A stretch of 64,000 bases of DNA from Solibaculum mannosilyticum (GCF_015140235.1 NZ_AP023321.1:1850501-1914500); one strand, 5' to 3'; counted from the first letter of the stretch, positions 39,166 through 49,087 are shown. The notes: generated from the letters alone by a model not told the origin. Made by a program: numbers and translations.

Positions 39166-41585
39166 GGCGATTCCACCCTTCCTCCTAAGGACGCACCTTG
39201 TCCAGCCGGGATGGTGGCGATCTCCTTTTTCTCCTTGGGCTTGATGGGCTGAGGACGCACGGTGAGCGCCGTCTCCAGCACAGTCTCCAGCCGGTCAGCC
39301 GGTACAAAATGGAGATTTTCCCGCACTGTGTCGGACAGTTCGGCCAAATCCGGTTGATTGTCCATGGGGATGACCACCGTTTTGATGCCCGACCGCAAGG
39401 CCGCCATGGTCTTTTCCTTCAGCCCGCCGATGGGAATGACCCGACCTCGCAGGGTAATTTCACCCGTCATGGCCACGTCTCCCTTGACGGGGATTCCGGT
39501 CAAAGCCGACACCAAGGCGGTGGTGATGGTGACGCCGGCCGACGGGCCGTCTTTGGGTACCGCTCCCTCCGGCACGTGGATGTGGATATCCTTGGTTTTA
39601 TAGAAATCCCGTTCCACACCTAAAACATCGGCATGGGCACGGATATAACTGACGGCCGCTCTGGCCGATTCTTTCATGACGTTTCCCAAAGAACCGGTCA
39701 ATTCTACTTTGCCGACGCCGTCCATGACGGCCACCTCCACTGGCATGGTTTCGCCGCCTACCGACGTCCAAGCCAGGCCTGTGACCACACCCACTTCATC
39801 CTTTCGGCCATCGTTTTCCCGCCGGAACCGTTTGGGTCCCAAAAGCTCCTCTAAATTCGAGGAGGTGACAGAAACCGATTTTGCCTCCTCCCCTGCGATG
39901 ATCTTGGCCGCCTTGCGGCACAGGGAGGCGATCTCCCGGTTGAGTCCCCGGACGCCGGCTTCCCTAGTATACCCGCCGATCAAGTCGTGAATAGCGGCAT
40001 CATCAAACTTTAACGTGCGGCCATTGAGTCCGTGACGTTTGCGTTCCTGAGGGATCAGATGTTCTTTGGCGATGTGGAATTTCTCCTCCTGGGTATAGCT
40101 GCCCAGACGGATGATCTCCATACGGTCGTAAAGCGGACCCGGAATAGCACCCACGTCATTGGCCGTAGTCAAAAAGAGCACATGGCTCAAGTCAAAGGGC
40201 ACCTCTATGTAGTGATCCCGGAAGGTATTGTTCTGTTCGCTGTCCAAAACCTCCAACAGCGCCGCCGAAGGGTCGCCGCGGAAGTCGTTTGCCAGCTTGT
40301 CCACTTCGTCCAGCAGGATGAGCGGATTGTTGACGCCGGCTGTATGAATGGCGCTGATGATGCGTCCTGGCATAGCGCCGATGTAGGTCTTGCGATGTCC
40401 TCTAATATCAGCTTCGTCCTTGACGCCGCCCAACGACAAGCGGACATATTTACGTCCCAGCGCCTTGGCAACCGATTTTGCAATGGAGGTTTTGCCCACG
40501 CCTGGAGGTCCCGCCAGACAGATAATCTGCCCTTTCACATCGGGAGCCAATTTGCGCACAGCCAAAATCTCCAAAATACGCTCCTTGACCTTCTCCATGC
40601 CGTAATGGTCTCGGTCCAAAATGCGACGGGCAGCCGTCAGATCAATGTGATCCTTGGTGGCCTTGTTCCAGGGAAGATCCAGACAGGTGTCCAAATACGA
40701 CCGGATGACCGACGCCTCATGGGATCCACTGGGCATCTTAAAGAGACGTCCTGCCTCTTTCGTCAATTTGTCAGCCGTCTCTTCCGGCAAGTTGAGGGCC
40801 TGGATGCGGTCACGGTAAACTTCCGCTTCCTCTTGGGGATTGTCCCCGTCCCCCAGCTCCTGGGCAATGACCTTGAGCTGTTCTCTCAGATAATACTCCC
40901 GCTGGTTTTGGTCCATCTGGCTCTGCACCCGCTCCTGAATCTGATGTTCCAGCTCCAGTACGTCGTTTTCCCGGCGAAGCAGGGCAATGAGGGATTCCAA
41001 TCGGTGAAAAGGCATTAAATCGGACAAAAGCATCTGCTTTTCTTCTGTTTTCAGCATGATGTTGAAGGCAATGTAGTCGGCCAGATAACCTGGTTCTTCA
41101 GCCGCCATCACTTCCATCACAACATCGGGAGCTGTTTTTCCGGAAAGTTCGGCGTATTCGCTGAATCCTTCCTGCGCCTCCCGGATCAGGGCCATAGCGT
41201 ACTCCAGATCCATGGACCGTCGCTCCCTGCACAAACGCAGATCAGCTACAAAATACGGCTCTACTTGAACAAGTTGTTCGATCCTGGCGCGCCGGACTCC
41301 CTCCACCACAATTCGGATGTTGTCCCCAGGCATGCGCAGTACTTGTTTTATCTTGGCGATGACACCAATTTCATATAAATCTTGGGGCGTCGGATCGTCT
41401 ATCCGTACATCCCGTTGCGCCACCAAAAAAATCTCCTGCAAATCCCCCATAGCGGCATTGAGCGCTAATATGGATTTTTTTCTTCCCACATCAAAGTGCA
41501 GTGTCATTCCAGGGAACAGCACCAGTCCACGAAGGGCCAACAAGGGAAGGCGGTGGTCAGCCGGATTGTTGGAATTGTTTATCAT
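39159..41585 (-). CDS. lon: ATP-dependent Lon protease
   Basis: 808-aa AAA+ serine protease degrading misfolded and regulatory proteins. The N-terminal LAN domain spans about 12-200. Walker A is GPPGVGKT (359-366) and Walker B 'LILLDEVDK'. The protease domain has catalytic S682 ('PKDGPSAGVT') and K725 ('GGLKEK'). This is the LonA layout of full length. The ribosome site is AGGAGGAACAG. A strong terminator separates it from clpX upstream, so it probably also has its own promoter in the 150-base gap. Confidence 0.97.
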   Translation of the reverse strand: MINNSNNPADHRLPLLALRGLVLFPGMTLHFDVGRKKSILALNAAMGDLQEIFLVAQRDVRIDDPTPQDLYEIGVIAKIKQVLRMPGDNIRIVVEGVRRARIEQLVQVEPYFVADLRLCRERRSMDLEYAMALIREAQEGFSEYAELSGKTAPDVVMEVMAAEEPGYLADYIAFNIMLKTEEKQMLLSDLMPFHRLESLIALLRRENDVLELEHQIQERVQSQMDQNQREYYLREQLKVIAQELGDGDNPQEEAEVYRDRIQALNLPEETADKLTKEAGRLFKMPSGSHEASVIRSYLDTCLDLPWNKATKDHIDLTAARRILDRDHYGMEKVKERILEILAVRKLAPDVKGQIICLAGPPGVGKTSIAKSVAKALGRKYVRLSLGGVKDEADIRGHRKTYIGAMPGRIISAIHTAGVNNPLILLDEVDKLANDFRGDPSAALLEVLDSEQNNTFRDHYIEVPFDLSHVLFLTTANDVGAIPGPLYDRMEIIRLGSYTQEEKFHIAKEHLIPQERKRHGLNGRTLKFDDAAIHDLIGGYTREAGVRGLNREIASLCRKAAKIIAGEEAKSVSVTSSNLEELLGPKRFRRENDGRKDEVGVVTGLAWTSVGGETMPVEVAVMDGVGKVELTGSLGNVMKESARAAVSYIRAHADVLGVERDFYKTKDIHIHVPEGAVPKDGPSAGVTITTALVSALTGIPVKGDVAMTGEITLRGRVIPIGGLKEKTMAALRSGIKTVVIPMDNQPDLAELSDTVRENLHFVPADRLETVLETALTVRPQPIKPKEKKEIATIPAGQGASLGGRVESPC

Positions 41586-41659
41586 TCTGTTCCTCCTAGG
41601 AATAAGTTCATCTTGAAACCCGATCTCTCAAGGTCTGCGGATTTCATTCACACCATAAT

Positions 41660-41692
41660 TCCAAAATGGGGCGGCAAATACATGCCGCCCCA
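41660..41692 (-). terminator. terminator between clpX and lon
   Basis: On the minus strand TGGGGCGGC pairs perfectly with GCCGCCCCA around an 8-base loop, followed by TTTTGG, about 50 bases after the clpX stop. Confidence 0.8.
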
Positions 41693-41739
41693 AATGAATC
41701 ATTCTCTTTATAAAAAGATCTCATCCAGTCGAAAACTCG

Positions 41740-43047
41740 TTACGAAGCCGAATCCTTACGCGGGCGGTTTTTCGGAGGCATAGGGATTTGTGCTGGCTTC
41801 CGGTTGGGATTGAGGATCTTTTTGGGCTCCTCCCCATCCGATACGCAGCCCGGAGTGATGATGACCTTCTCCACACTCCGATCCGACGGGATCTGGAACA
41901 TGAGATCGGTCAACAGTTCTTCCATGATGGACCGAAGTCCACGGGCTCCTGTTTTTCTCTCAATGGTCTTTTGCGCGATGGCTTCCAGCGCCGTCGGTTC
42001 AAACTCAATTTCCACACCGTCCAGTTCAAAGAGACGGGTGTATTGCTTGATGATGGAATTACGCGGTTCGCTCAGCACTTTGACCAGCGCCTTGACGTCC
42101 AAATCCTGCAAGGTGGTGATGACCGGAATTCGGCCTACCAACTCGGGGATCAAGCCGAAACGGACCAGATCCTGCGGAATGACGTCTTTGTAAATGGCGG
42201 GACCTTCCATCTCCGATTTGCTGCGGATCTCAGCGCCAAATCCCAAATGGGAGGTACCCAGACGCTTTTGGATGATCTTATCCAGGCCATCGAAAGCGCC
42301 GCCGCAGATAAACAGGATGTTGCTGGTATCGATCTGGATGAATTCCTGCTGGGGATGTTTGCGGCCTCCCTGAGGCGGGACATTGGAAACCGTCCCCTCC
42401 AGGATCTTCAAAAGGGCCTGCTGCACACCTTCACCGCTGACGTCCCGGGTGATGGAGGGGTTCTCCGATTTCCGGGCGATCTTATCGATTTCATCGATGT
42501 AGATAATTCCCCGTTCGGCACGCTCGATATCGTAATCAGCGGCCTGGATGAGGCGGAGCAGAATGTTTTCCACATCCTCACCCACATATCCGGCTTCGGT
42601 TAAGGTGGTGGCGTCGGCGATGGCAAAAGGCACATCCAAGATGCGAGCCAATGTTTGGGCCAGCAGAGTCTTACCAACGCCGGTGGGGCCAAGCAGCAAT
42701 ACATTGCTCTTTTGCAGTTCTACATCCGACGCCCCGCCCAGATAGATGCGTTTATAATGGTTGTAGACCGCCACCGACAAAGAGATCTTTGCTTCATTCT
42801 GGTCCACTACATATTCGTCCAGCATCTCTTTGATCTCAAGCGGCTTTGGCAACGTGATGGAACCGTCCGGCGGCACATGGCGGCGATGGGCTACTCCCTC
42901 GTCCTCCAAGATGCTCTGGCACAAATCCACACATTCGTTGCAGATATTCACGCCTGGGCCGGCAATCAAACGCTTGACCTGCTCCTGGCTTTTTCCGCAA
43001 AAAGAGCATCTCATAATGCGCTCCCTGGTCTCGTCATTTCTTGCCAT
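41740..43047 (-). CDS. clpX: ClpX ATPase subunit of Clp protease
   Basis: 435-aa AAA+ unfoldase. The zinc-binding domain has C14, C17, C36 and C39. Walker A is GPTGVGKT (120-127), Walker B '[10 protein letters not shown]', and the pore loop GYVG lies in '[11 protein letters not shown]'. The IGF-type loop contacting ClpP ('HLGFGAEI') is present. It is encoded 12 bases after clpP and must work with it. Confidence 0.97.
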   Translation of the reverse strand: MARNDETRERIMRCSFCGKSQEQVKRLIAGPGVNICNECVDLCQSILEDEGVAHRRHVPPDGSITLPKPLEIKEMLDEYVVDQNEAKISLSVAVYNHYKRIYLGGASDVELQKSNVLLLGPTGVGKTLLAQTLARILDVPFAIADATTLTEAGYVGEDVENILLRLIQAADYDIERAERGIIYIDEIDKIARKSENPSITRDVSGEGVQQALLKILEGTVSNVPPQGGRKHPQQEFIQIDTSNILFICGGAFDGLDKIIQKRLGTSHLGFGAEIRSKSEMEGPAIYKDVIPQDLVRFGLIPELVGRIPVITTLQDLDVKALVKVLSEPRNSIIKQYTRLFELDGVEIEFEPTALEAIAQKTIERKTGARGLRSIMEELLTDLMFQIPSDRSVEKVIITPGCVSDGEEPKKILNPNRKPAQIPMPPKNRPRKDSAS

Positions 43048-43059
43048 ATAGTAACCATC

Positions 43060-43650
43060 CTATCGTTTGGTAATGACTTTATCCACCAGGCCGTATTGCA
43101 TGGCCTGTTCGGCAGTCATAAAATTATCGCGTTCGGTGTCCTTTTGGATGACTTCCAGCGGTTGGCCGGTCATCTCCGAAAGCATCTTGTTCATGCGCTG
43201 CTTGATGCGGACAATGTGTTCGGCGTGGATCTGCACGTCGGTGGCCTGGCCCTGGGCGCCGCCCAAAGGCTGGTGGATCATAACCTCGCTGTTGGGCAAA
43301 GCCAGACGCTTGCCCTTGGTGCCGGCGGCCAACAGGAAAGCTCCCATGCTGGCGGCCATACCCATGCAGATGGTGGAAACGTCGCATTTGATATATTGCA
43401 TGGTATCGTAAATAGCCATGCCGGCGGTGATAGAACCTCCGGGACTGTTAATATACAGGCTGATGTCCTTTTCCTGATCCTGACCTTCCAGATACAGGAG
43501 CTGGGCAACCACAAGGCTGGACGTCACATCATTGACCTCATCGCACAGCATGATGATGCGATCGTTTAACAAACGGGAATAAATATCATACGACCGCTCG
43601 CCGCGGCTGGTCTGCTCGACCACATAAGGCACTAAGCTACTCAAATGCAT
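43060..43650 (-). CDS. clpP: ClpP protease subunit
   Basis: 196-aa serine protease forming the 14-subunit chamber. The catalytic triad is S101 ('GMAASMGAF'), H126 ('MIHQPLGG') and D175 ('ERDNF'). The propeptide is very short, as usual in Firmicutes. ATG at 43650 has only two bases between it and GGAGGT; TTG two codons on (43644) has better spacing and is a reasonable alternative start. The gene is between tig and clpX. Confidence 0.97.
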   Translation of the reverse strand: MHLSSLVPYVVEQTSRGERSYDIYSRLLNDRIIMLCDEVNDVTSSLVVAQLLYLEGQDQEKDISLYINSPGGSITAGMAIYDTMQYIKCDVSTICMGMAASMGAFLLAAGTKGKRLALPNSEVMIHQPLGGAQGQATDVQIHAEHIVRIKQRMNKMLSEMTGQPLEVIQKDTERDNFMTAEQAMQYGLVDKVITKR

Positions 43651-43738
43651 ACACCTCCAAAATGTTCCTATGTAGTATTGACCTTAAAAAGGCAAAATAT
43701 CATAAATGCCTTGAAAACCTTCTAAACTTGGGGGTCCA

Positions 43739-45280
43739 TTATTCGGCTTTCGGAGCTTCCTCTTTGGATTCTTCCTTGGCCTCTTTTGCCTTTGCAGTTG
43801 TTTTCTTGGCAGCGGGTTTTCTGGTTCTCTTCTTGGGAGCGGGTTTTTCTTCTGCGGGCTTTTCCTCAGCTGCTTCCTCTTTGGAAGCGGTTTCTTCAGA
43901 AAGTTTCTCAGCTGACTCGGCCAATACCTCCTGAGTCTCTTCCACTTCCTCCATAGCCTTTTCCGCTTCCTGCTTTTTCTTCAGGTCTTCCGGGGTGAGA
44001 TCGGTGATGACCGCCTGGCCCTTGATCAGATCCAAAGCCTGCTGGACGGCGATATCGCCTCTGAGATCATTGGCATCCACCAGGTTCTTGACTCTCTCAA
44101 TCGGCATATTATAAGCTTCCGCCATCTTCTGGAACTCTTCTTCCAGACGCTCGTCAGTGACGGCAATGCCTTCCTTCTCCACAATCTTCTCCAGGCACAG
44201 GCGAAGCTTTACCTGACGCTCCGACTGTTCCCGCATGCTCTCGCGCAAAGCGGAAATCTGCATGCCGGTATACTGTAGATAAGTGTTGACATCCATGCCC
44301 TGGCCGCGCAGGCGGGCTTCAAAATTGCGGATGTTGTCGTCGATACGGCGCTCAAACATGGCGTTCGGGATCTCGGCCTGCAAGGCATCGATCAGCTGAT
44401 TGACCACTTGGTCTTCCACCATGTTGTCGCCTTCGCGGACAGCTTCAGACTCCAGCTTTTCCTTGATATCGGCACGCAGCTCATCCAGTGTATCGAATTC
44501 GCTGACGTCTTTTACAAATTCATCGTCGATCTCCGGCAGTTCACGGGTTTTGACCTCGTGGAGTTTTACCTTAAACAAGGCCTCTTTGCCGGCAAGATTC
44601 TCAGCATGATATTTCTCCGGGAAGGTAACTTCTACGTCAAACTCGTCGCCGGCATTGTGGCCGATGATCTGGTCCTCAAAACCGGGGATAAACTGGCCGG
44701 AACCAAGAGTAAGGGGTTGATCCTCCGCCTTACCGCCTTCAAATGCTTCGCCGTCGACAAATCCTTCGAAGTCGATGACAACGTTATCGCCCTCAGCAGC
44801 AGCGCGGTCTTCTACTTCAACGATACGGCCATTGCGTTCCTGCAGCTTTTTGAGTTCGTTGTCGATCATCTCTTCTGTGACCGGCACCACGACGCGGTCG
44901 GCTTTCAGGCCTTTGTATTCGCCCACTTCCACTTCCGGCTTGGTCGTGATGGTGGCTTTAAAGATCAGCGCCTCTTTGTCGGCCTGTACCAGTTCAAAAT
45001 CGATGTGATCCTGGATAATCTCAAGCTTTGATTCCTCAACTGCCTGTTCCATAGCATCGGGATACAGGGAATTGATGGCGTCTTCATAAAAAACATCCTG
45101 GCCGTAGATCTTCTCCACAAAAGCACGGGGCGCCTTGCCCTTACGGAAACCCGGTACGTTAAAGCGGCTGATATTGCGGCGATACGCTTTTTCCAGCGCC
45201 TCTTCGAACACAGAACCCGGGATTTCTACTTCCAGCTGATAGCGGTTTGTCTCAACCTTATTGACTGATTTTAAACTCAT
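43739..45280 (-). CDS. tig: trigger factor
   Basis: 513-aa ribosome-bound chaperone and prolyl isomerase. The ribosome-docking signature GFRKGKAP is at 44-51, a FKBP-type PPIase domain follows (about 160-245), and the C-terminal chaperone arms continue to about 430. Beyond the normal end lies a tail of about 80 residues, first acidic (Glu/Ala) then basic ('PKKRTRKPAAKKTTAKAK') and again acidic. Trigger factors are usually 420-450 residues, so this is an extension. ATG at 45280 is fixed by AGGAGGA; a frame open further upstream is not coding. Confidence 0.95.
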   Translation of the reverse strand: MSLKSVNKVETNRYQLEVEIPGSVFEEALEKAYRRNISRFNVPGFRKGKAPRAFVEKIYGQDVFYEDAINSLYPDAMEQAVEESKLEIIQDHIDFELVQADKEALIFKATITTKPEVEVGEYKGLKADRVVVPVTEEMIDNELKKLQERNGRIVEVEDRAAAEGDNVVIDFEGFVDGEAFEGGKAEDQPLTLGSGQFIPGFEDQIIGHNAGDEFDVEVTFPEKYHAENLAGKEALFKVKLHEVKTRELPEIDDEFVKDVSEFDTLDELRADIKEKLESEAVREGDNMVEDQVVNQLIDALQAEIPNAMFERRIDDNIRNFEARLRGQGMDVNTYLQYTGMQISALRESMREQSERQVKLRLCLEKIVEKEGIAVTDERLEEEFQKMAEAYNMPIERVKNLVDANDLRGDIAVQQALDLIKGQAVITDLTPEDLKKKQEAEKAMEEVEETQEVLAESAEKLSEETASKEEAAEEKPAEEKPAPKKRTRKPAAKKTTAKAKEAKEESKEEAPKAE

Positions 45281-45334
45281 GGATGTTCCTCCTACACACC
45301 TTTTGCAAAATCTTTTTTTGCAGCATTTCAGTTT

Positions 45335-45343
45335 ATTATACCA
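45335..45343 (-). promoter_or_regulatory. extended -10 promoter of tig
   Basis: On the minus strand TGGTATAAT forms an extended -10 about 55 bases before the tig start; no clear -35. Confidence 0.65.
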
Positions 45344-45386
45344 TACTCCATGATGAATGGCTATGGTTTTTCCTTGGATATTTCTA

Positions 45387-46076
45387 TTAAGATTCGATGA
45401 ACACTGGGGCAAATCCAGTAAAATCACACGAAATAAGGCGCATATCAATGCCGTCGTAATACCCATTGACAGCCCGGCGCACGCCTTCCCCATGGATGTG
45501 GCCGTAGTACACCCGTTTGATCCCCCTGGCCTTCAGGGCACTCATCATCTCCTCGCACACCATTCCTGCGTATACCGGAGGATAGTGCAAAAAGGCAATG
45601 GGTTCCCCTCCTATTTTCTCCGCCGCGTCTACCGACAAATTCAGCCGGCCGATCTCCCGGTTTAATACTTTCTTGTCCTCATCCTTTTCCGCGTCGTAAA
45701 ACCAGCCTCTTGTTCCGCACACCGTCACATCGCCTACCGCATAGGCATCATTAAACAAGATGCGCAGCGTGGTAAATCCATTTTCCTCCAGGAACGCATC
45801 CATTTTGCGGCGGGTGGCCCACCAATAATCGTGATTGCCTTTTCCGATGAGCTTTGTCCCCGGCAGAGAATTTAAAAAGGCCAGGTCTGGTTTTGCCTCT
45901 TCCAGCGTCATGCCCCAGGAGATGTCCCCCGGGATGACCACCGTATCTTCCGGCCCCACCAGCTTGTACCAATTCTCCTCCAGGCGTTTCACGTAATCCT
46001 GCCAGCCCCGGAAAATATCCATAGGCTTGTTGCATCCCAGGGAAAGATGCGGGTCGGAGATGGCAAAGAGCGACAT
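45387..46076 (-). CDS. calcineurin-like metallophosphoesterase
   Basis: 229-aa cytosolic phosphoesterase. Metal ligands are in 'ISDPHLSLG' (D8, H10), 'VIPGDISWG', 'GNHDYWW', 'HYPP' and 'YGHIHGEG'. ATG at 46076 follows AAAGGATG; the open frame continues upstream to 46181 without a ribosome site. Similar proteins are annotated as YkuE/YpbG-type phosphoesterases of unknown substrate. It lies upstream of tig on the same strand and divergent from the DUF1540 gene. Confidence 0.88.
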   Translation of the reverse strand: MSLFAISDPHLSLGCNKPMDIFRGWQDYVKRLEENWYKLVGPEDTVVIPGDISWGMTLEEAKPDLAFLNSLPGTKLIGKGNHDYWWATRRKMDAFLEENGFTTLRILFNDAYAVGDVTVCGTRGWFYDAEKDEDKKVLNREIGRLNLSVDAAEKIGGEPIAFLHYPPVYAGMVCEEMMSALKARGIKRVYYGHIHGEGVRRAVNGYYDGIDMRLISCDFTGFAPVFIES

Positions 46077-46218
46077 GACTTCATCCTTTCTATCGACGAT
46101 CAAACAAGAATTTTTTTCCAGATCAGATGTTTGGCTCCATCCAGAAAATGCTGGCCTGCGAGATGAATACCTTGTCCCCAATCACACACAATAAGCACGG
46201 GAAGGGGGTAAAAATAAA

Positions 46219-46392
46219 ATGCATGAAACTCAAAAACAAGATTGTCATTGTATCCAAGGCATCCATTGCGAAGTAAAGAATTGTGTGTATCATCAGAAGG
46301 ACGACAAATGTGAGGCCGGTAAAATCACCGTTGGCCCGACCTTTGCCGTCAGCTCTGCCGACACAATCTGCTCCACTTTTAAAGCGAAATAA
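46219..46392 (+). CDS. small Cys-rich DUF1540 protein
   Basis: 57-aa protein beginning with ATG at 46219 after GAAGGGGG. Cysteines are at 9, 11, 17, 22, 31 and 51, with His at 10, 16 and 25. The 'CIQGIHCEVKNCVYHQKDDKC' core and the 'AVSSADTICSTFK' end match DUF1540 proteins, which bind metal (probably zinc) and occur in spore-forming Firmicutes, often in multiple copies. No function is established. It is the only plus-strand gene between 9.5 and 53 kb and has its own hairpin terminator downstream. Confidence 0.85.
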   Translation: MHETQKQDCHCIQGIHCEVKNCVYHQKDDKCEAGKITVGPTFAVSSADTICSTFKAK

Positions 46393-46471
46393 GTAGTCTA
46401 AAACACAAAGAAACCAATCTGTAGCGTAAGTCTATTCCGCTCTCCTCAAAGAAGAATACTTTCTCTTAATC

Positions 46472-46504
46472 GGGAGATGGCTCTGGCAGCCATCGTGATT
46501 TCCC
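46472..46504 (+). other. strong hairpin downstream of the DUF1540 gene
   Basis: GATGGCT (46476-46482) and AGCCATC (46488-46494) form a perfect stem with a CTGGC loop, bracketed by GGGA and TCCC. It precedes a terminator-like hairpin and could belong to a 3' UTR or small RNA. Confidence 0.5.
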
Positions 46505-46516
46505 AATTCGGATCAA

Positions 46517-46544
46517 GAACCCCGTCGGTATCGGCGGGGTTTTC
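46517..46544. terminator. terminator between DUF1540 gene and thrC
   Basis: AACCCCG pairs with CGGGGTT and is followed by TTTTCT on the plus strand. On the minus strand it is 18 bases after the thrC stop with a weaker T-run, so it may serve both convergent genes. Confidence 0.7.
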
Positions 46545-46561
46545 TATGCCCTTTTTTATGA

Positions 46562-48067
46562 TTAATGCTCTTGAATGCCCAGCATGTCAAGCACTACATT
46601 CTCCATTGTAGCACTGGTGCAGGTCCCGGAGAAACGGACCTCTTTATCGGCAAGACCTGTCAAGGGAGCCGGCGCCGGGACACGGGTCTTTTCTTCCAAT
46701 GCCGCCACCTTTTGGAACTCGTCCATTTGCATGACATTCTGTTCCTTCAGGGCCTCCAGCACGCTGGTGGAGAACTTAAAGGGATTGGCCGTGGACGCGA
46801 TGACAGTAGGCGTATCGTCCCCGGTGTCCTTCTGGTACTGGCGATAGACACAGAGTCCCACTGCAGTGTGAGTGTCACACAGATAGCCTTCCTTTTCAAA
46901 CATTCCTCGAATGGTATCCTTTGTGGCGGCATCGTCACAATATCCGCCGTAGAAGTGGATGTGGAGTTTCTCCAGCACATCGCTGCTCACTTCATAACGG
47001 CCGGTGGATTTCAAATCTTCCATCCAGCCCCGGATGGTCCCGTCGTTTTCCCCGCACAGGTCGAAAAGCAGGCGCTCCAAATTGCTGGAAATCAGGATGT
47101 CCATAGACGGGGAAATGGTGGTGTGGAAAGGACGGTTGCGGTCGTACACCCCGGTGCGGATAAAGTCGGTTAGGACGTTGTTGCAATTGGAGGCACAGAT
47201 CAGTTTGTGAATCGGCAGGCCCATCTTTTTGGCGTAATAGGCGGCCAGGATATTACCGAAGTTGCCGGTGGGCACCACGATGTTGATGCCTTGTCCATTT
47301 TCAATGCGGCTCTCTTTCAATAAATCGCAGTAGGCCGAGATGTAATACACAATCTGAGGCGCCAAACGTCCCCAGTTGATGGAGTTGGCGCTGGAGAACA
47401 TCATATTGTTTTGTTCCAGCAGTTCGGCCACCTTCTTGTCGGTAAAGATGGTTTTCACACCGGTTTGGGCATCGTCAAAGTTGCCCTGGATGGCGCATAC
47501 CGACACGTTGCCGCCCTCCTGAGTCACCATCTGAAGCTTCTGCATGGGGCTGACGCCCTGCTCGGGATAAAACACCAAGATCTTGGTGCCGGGCACATCC
47601 TTGAACCCTTCCAAAGCAGCCTTGCCGGTATCTCCCGACGTGGCCACCAGAATAACCATGGTCTTGCCCCCGGCCGTTTTAGAAGCGGCCATGCTCAGCA
47701 GATGCGGGAGCAGTTGCAGCGCCATATCTTTAAAGGCGCAGGTGGGACCGTGCCACAGTTCCAACATATAAGTTCCCTGACCCAAATCGGCCAGAGGGGC
47801 TATCGCTTCATTGTCAAACTTCCCGGTACCGTATGCACCGGTCACACATTGGCTCAGTTCCTCCTGGGAGAAATCGGTCAAAAACCGGCCCAGGATGTCC
47901 TTTGCCCTCTCCATATAATCAAGCTGCGCAAGCCTAGGCCAATCGGCGCCAGTCAGCTGGGGCAGCCCATCGGGTACAAACAGTCCGCCGTCGGCCGAGA
48001 TGCCACGGGCGATTGCCTGGGCCGACGACACGCGGACGCTTGCATCACGGGTACTTTTATAGTCCAC
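46562..48067 (-). CDS. thrC: threonine synthase
   Basis: 501-aa PLP enzyme converting O-phosphohomoserine to threonine. The PLP Lys is K113 in 'GPTCAFKDMALQLLP', the phosphate loop is 'VPTGNFGNILAAYYAKK', and 'NSINWGRLAPQIVYYISAY' is typical for the longer yeast/E. coli-type subfamily. GTG at 48067 is chosen because GGAG lies eight bases upstream; the GTG three codons earlier overlaps it. It is the last gene of the rplS-side cluster and no other threonine genes are adjacent. Confidence 0.95.
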   Translation of the reverse strand: MDYKSTRDASVRVSSAQAIARGISADGGLFVPDGLPQLTGADWPRLAQLDYMERAKDILGRFLTDFSQEELSQCVTGAYGTGKFDNEAIAPLADLGQGTYMLELWHGPTCAFKDMALQLLPHLLSMAASKTAGGKTMVILVATSGDTGKAALEGFKDVPGTKILVFYPEQGVSPMQKLQMVTQEGGNVSVCAIQGNFDDAQTGVKTIFTDKKVAELLEQNNMMFSSANSINWGRLAPQIVYYISAYCDLLKESRIENGQGINIVVPTGNFGNILAAYYAKKMGLPIHKLICASNCNNVLTDFIRTGVYDRNRPFHTTISPSMDILISSNLERLLFDLCGENDGTIRGWMEDLKSTGRYEVSSDVLEKLHIHFYGGYCDDAATKDTIRGMFEKEGYLCDTHTAVGLCVYRQYQKDTGDDTPTVIASTANPFKFSTSVLEALKEQNVMQMDEFQKVAALEEKTRVPAPAPLTGLADKEVRFSGTCTSATMENVVLDMLGIQEH

Positions 48068-48110
48068 TGCGCTCACTCCAAATTCGTAAGATAGGTATCA
48101 TTTTAATCTA

Positions 48111-49073
48111 TTATAACCCACCTGTCAAAGCGTTCTGGAAAAAATCCCATCCGTTTTGGAAAAACACCTTGTCAAGCAGCCTTTTCGAATATCCTTTGTC
48201 CTCTAAAAACAAATAAAGCCGTTCCAGATCCTCAATGCCACGGACGCCCTGAGGCATGGGTGCGCCGTCAAAATCGGTGCCGAGACACACCACGTCCTCG
48301 CCCCCCAGAGCCAGGAAATGGGCCAGATGATGTTCGATATCCTCCATGGTAGCATATCCTTCTCCATCCACGGAATCCTCTCCATCCCGCAGAAAGGCCG
48401 GACAAAAATTGAGGCCCACGAGTCCCCTACGGTTGCGGATGGCCTCAAACTGCCGATCGGTCAGGTTGCGCACATGGCCGCACACCGGTTTTGCATTGGA
48501 ATGGGACGCCACATAAGGAAGCCTCATACACCCTTCCACATCCCAGAATCCCTTCTCCGCCAGATGGGAGACGTCCACCACAATGCCCAACTCCTGGCAC
48601 AGCTCCACCGCCTCGTATCCGAACGGGGTCAGCCCTCCCGCATCCGGCACCAGAACGCCGTCGGCAATTTCATCCCGGCCGTTCCATGTGAGGGTGAGCA
48701 GACGGACGTCCCGGTCGTAGAGATAGCGCAGCCGCTCCAGTTTACCGCCTACCGCTGCGCCTCCCTCCACTGACAAAATGGCGGCGCATTGTCCGGTCCT
48801 TGCAGCCTCCCTCATGTCCTCCGCCGTGCGGCACAGGCGCATCAGCGAACGACACTCAGCCATCTGTTCCTCCAGGTAGTCCCGGCAACGGTCAAAATGC
48901 TTGAGCGCCTCGTCCCCGTGGAGTTCATCAGGGATGAAGATGGCGAATACCTGGCACCAGGGCGCATAAGAAAGACCCCGTTCCAAGGAGATGTTGAGGA
49001 TCCCATCCAGCAGTGGGATATTTTTTAGACATCCTTCATACAGAGTATCGCAATGGGCGTCAAACAGCTTCAT
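48111..49073 (-). CDS. membrane dipeptidase family (peptidase M19)
   Basis: 320-aa binuclear zinc dipeptidase of the renal dipeptidase family. Metal ligands are in 'FDAHCDTLYE' (H7, D9), 'ILSVEGGAAVG', 'VVDVSHLAEKGF' and 'YVASHSNAKPVCGHVRNLTD'; the conserved C-terminal 'LGTDFDGAPMPQGV' is also present. There is no signal peptide, so it is likely cytosolic, hydrolysing dipeptides including those with D-residues. AAAGGGGAACGGT precedes the ATG; yraN ends 14 bases upstream. Confidence 0.92.
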   Translation of the reverse strand: MKLFDAHCDTLYEGCLKNIPLLDGILNISLERGLSYAPWCQVFAIFIPDELHGDEALKHFDRCRDYLEEQMAECRSLMRLCRTAEDMREAARTGQCAAILSVEGGAAVGGKLERLRYLYDRDVRLLTLTWNGRDEIADGVLVPDAGGLTPFGYEAVELCQELGIVVDVSHLAEKGFWDVEGCMRLPYVASHSNAKPVCGHVRNLTDRQFEAIRNRRGLVGLNFCPAFLRDGEDSVDGEGYATMEDIEHHLAHFLALGGEDVVCLGTDFDGAPMPQGVRGIEDLERLYLFLEDKGYSKRLLDKVFFQNGWDFFQNALTGGL

Positions 49074-49087
49074 ACCGTTCCCCTTTC

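Noticed and set aside
43651-43738. CtsR or CIRCE operator near clpP
   Set aside because: Only a single GGTCAA-like half-site is present; no tandem heptads and no CIRCE inverted repeat were found.
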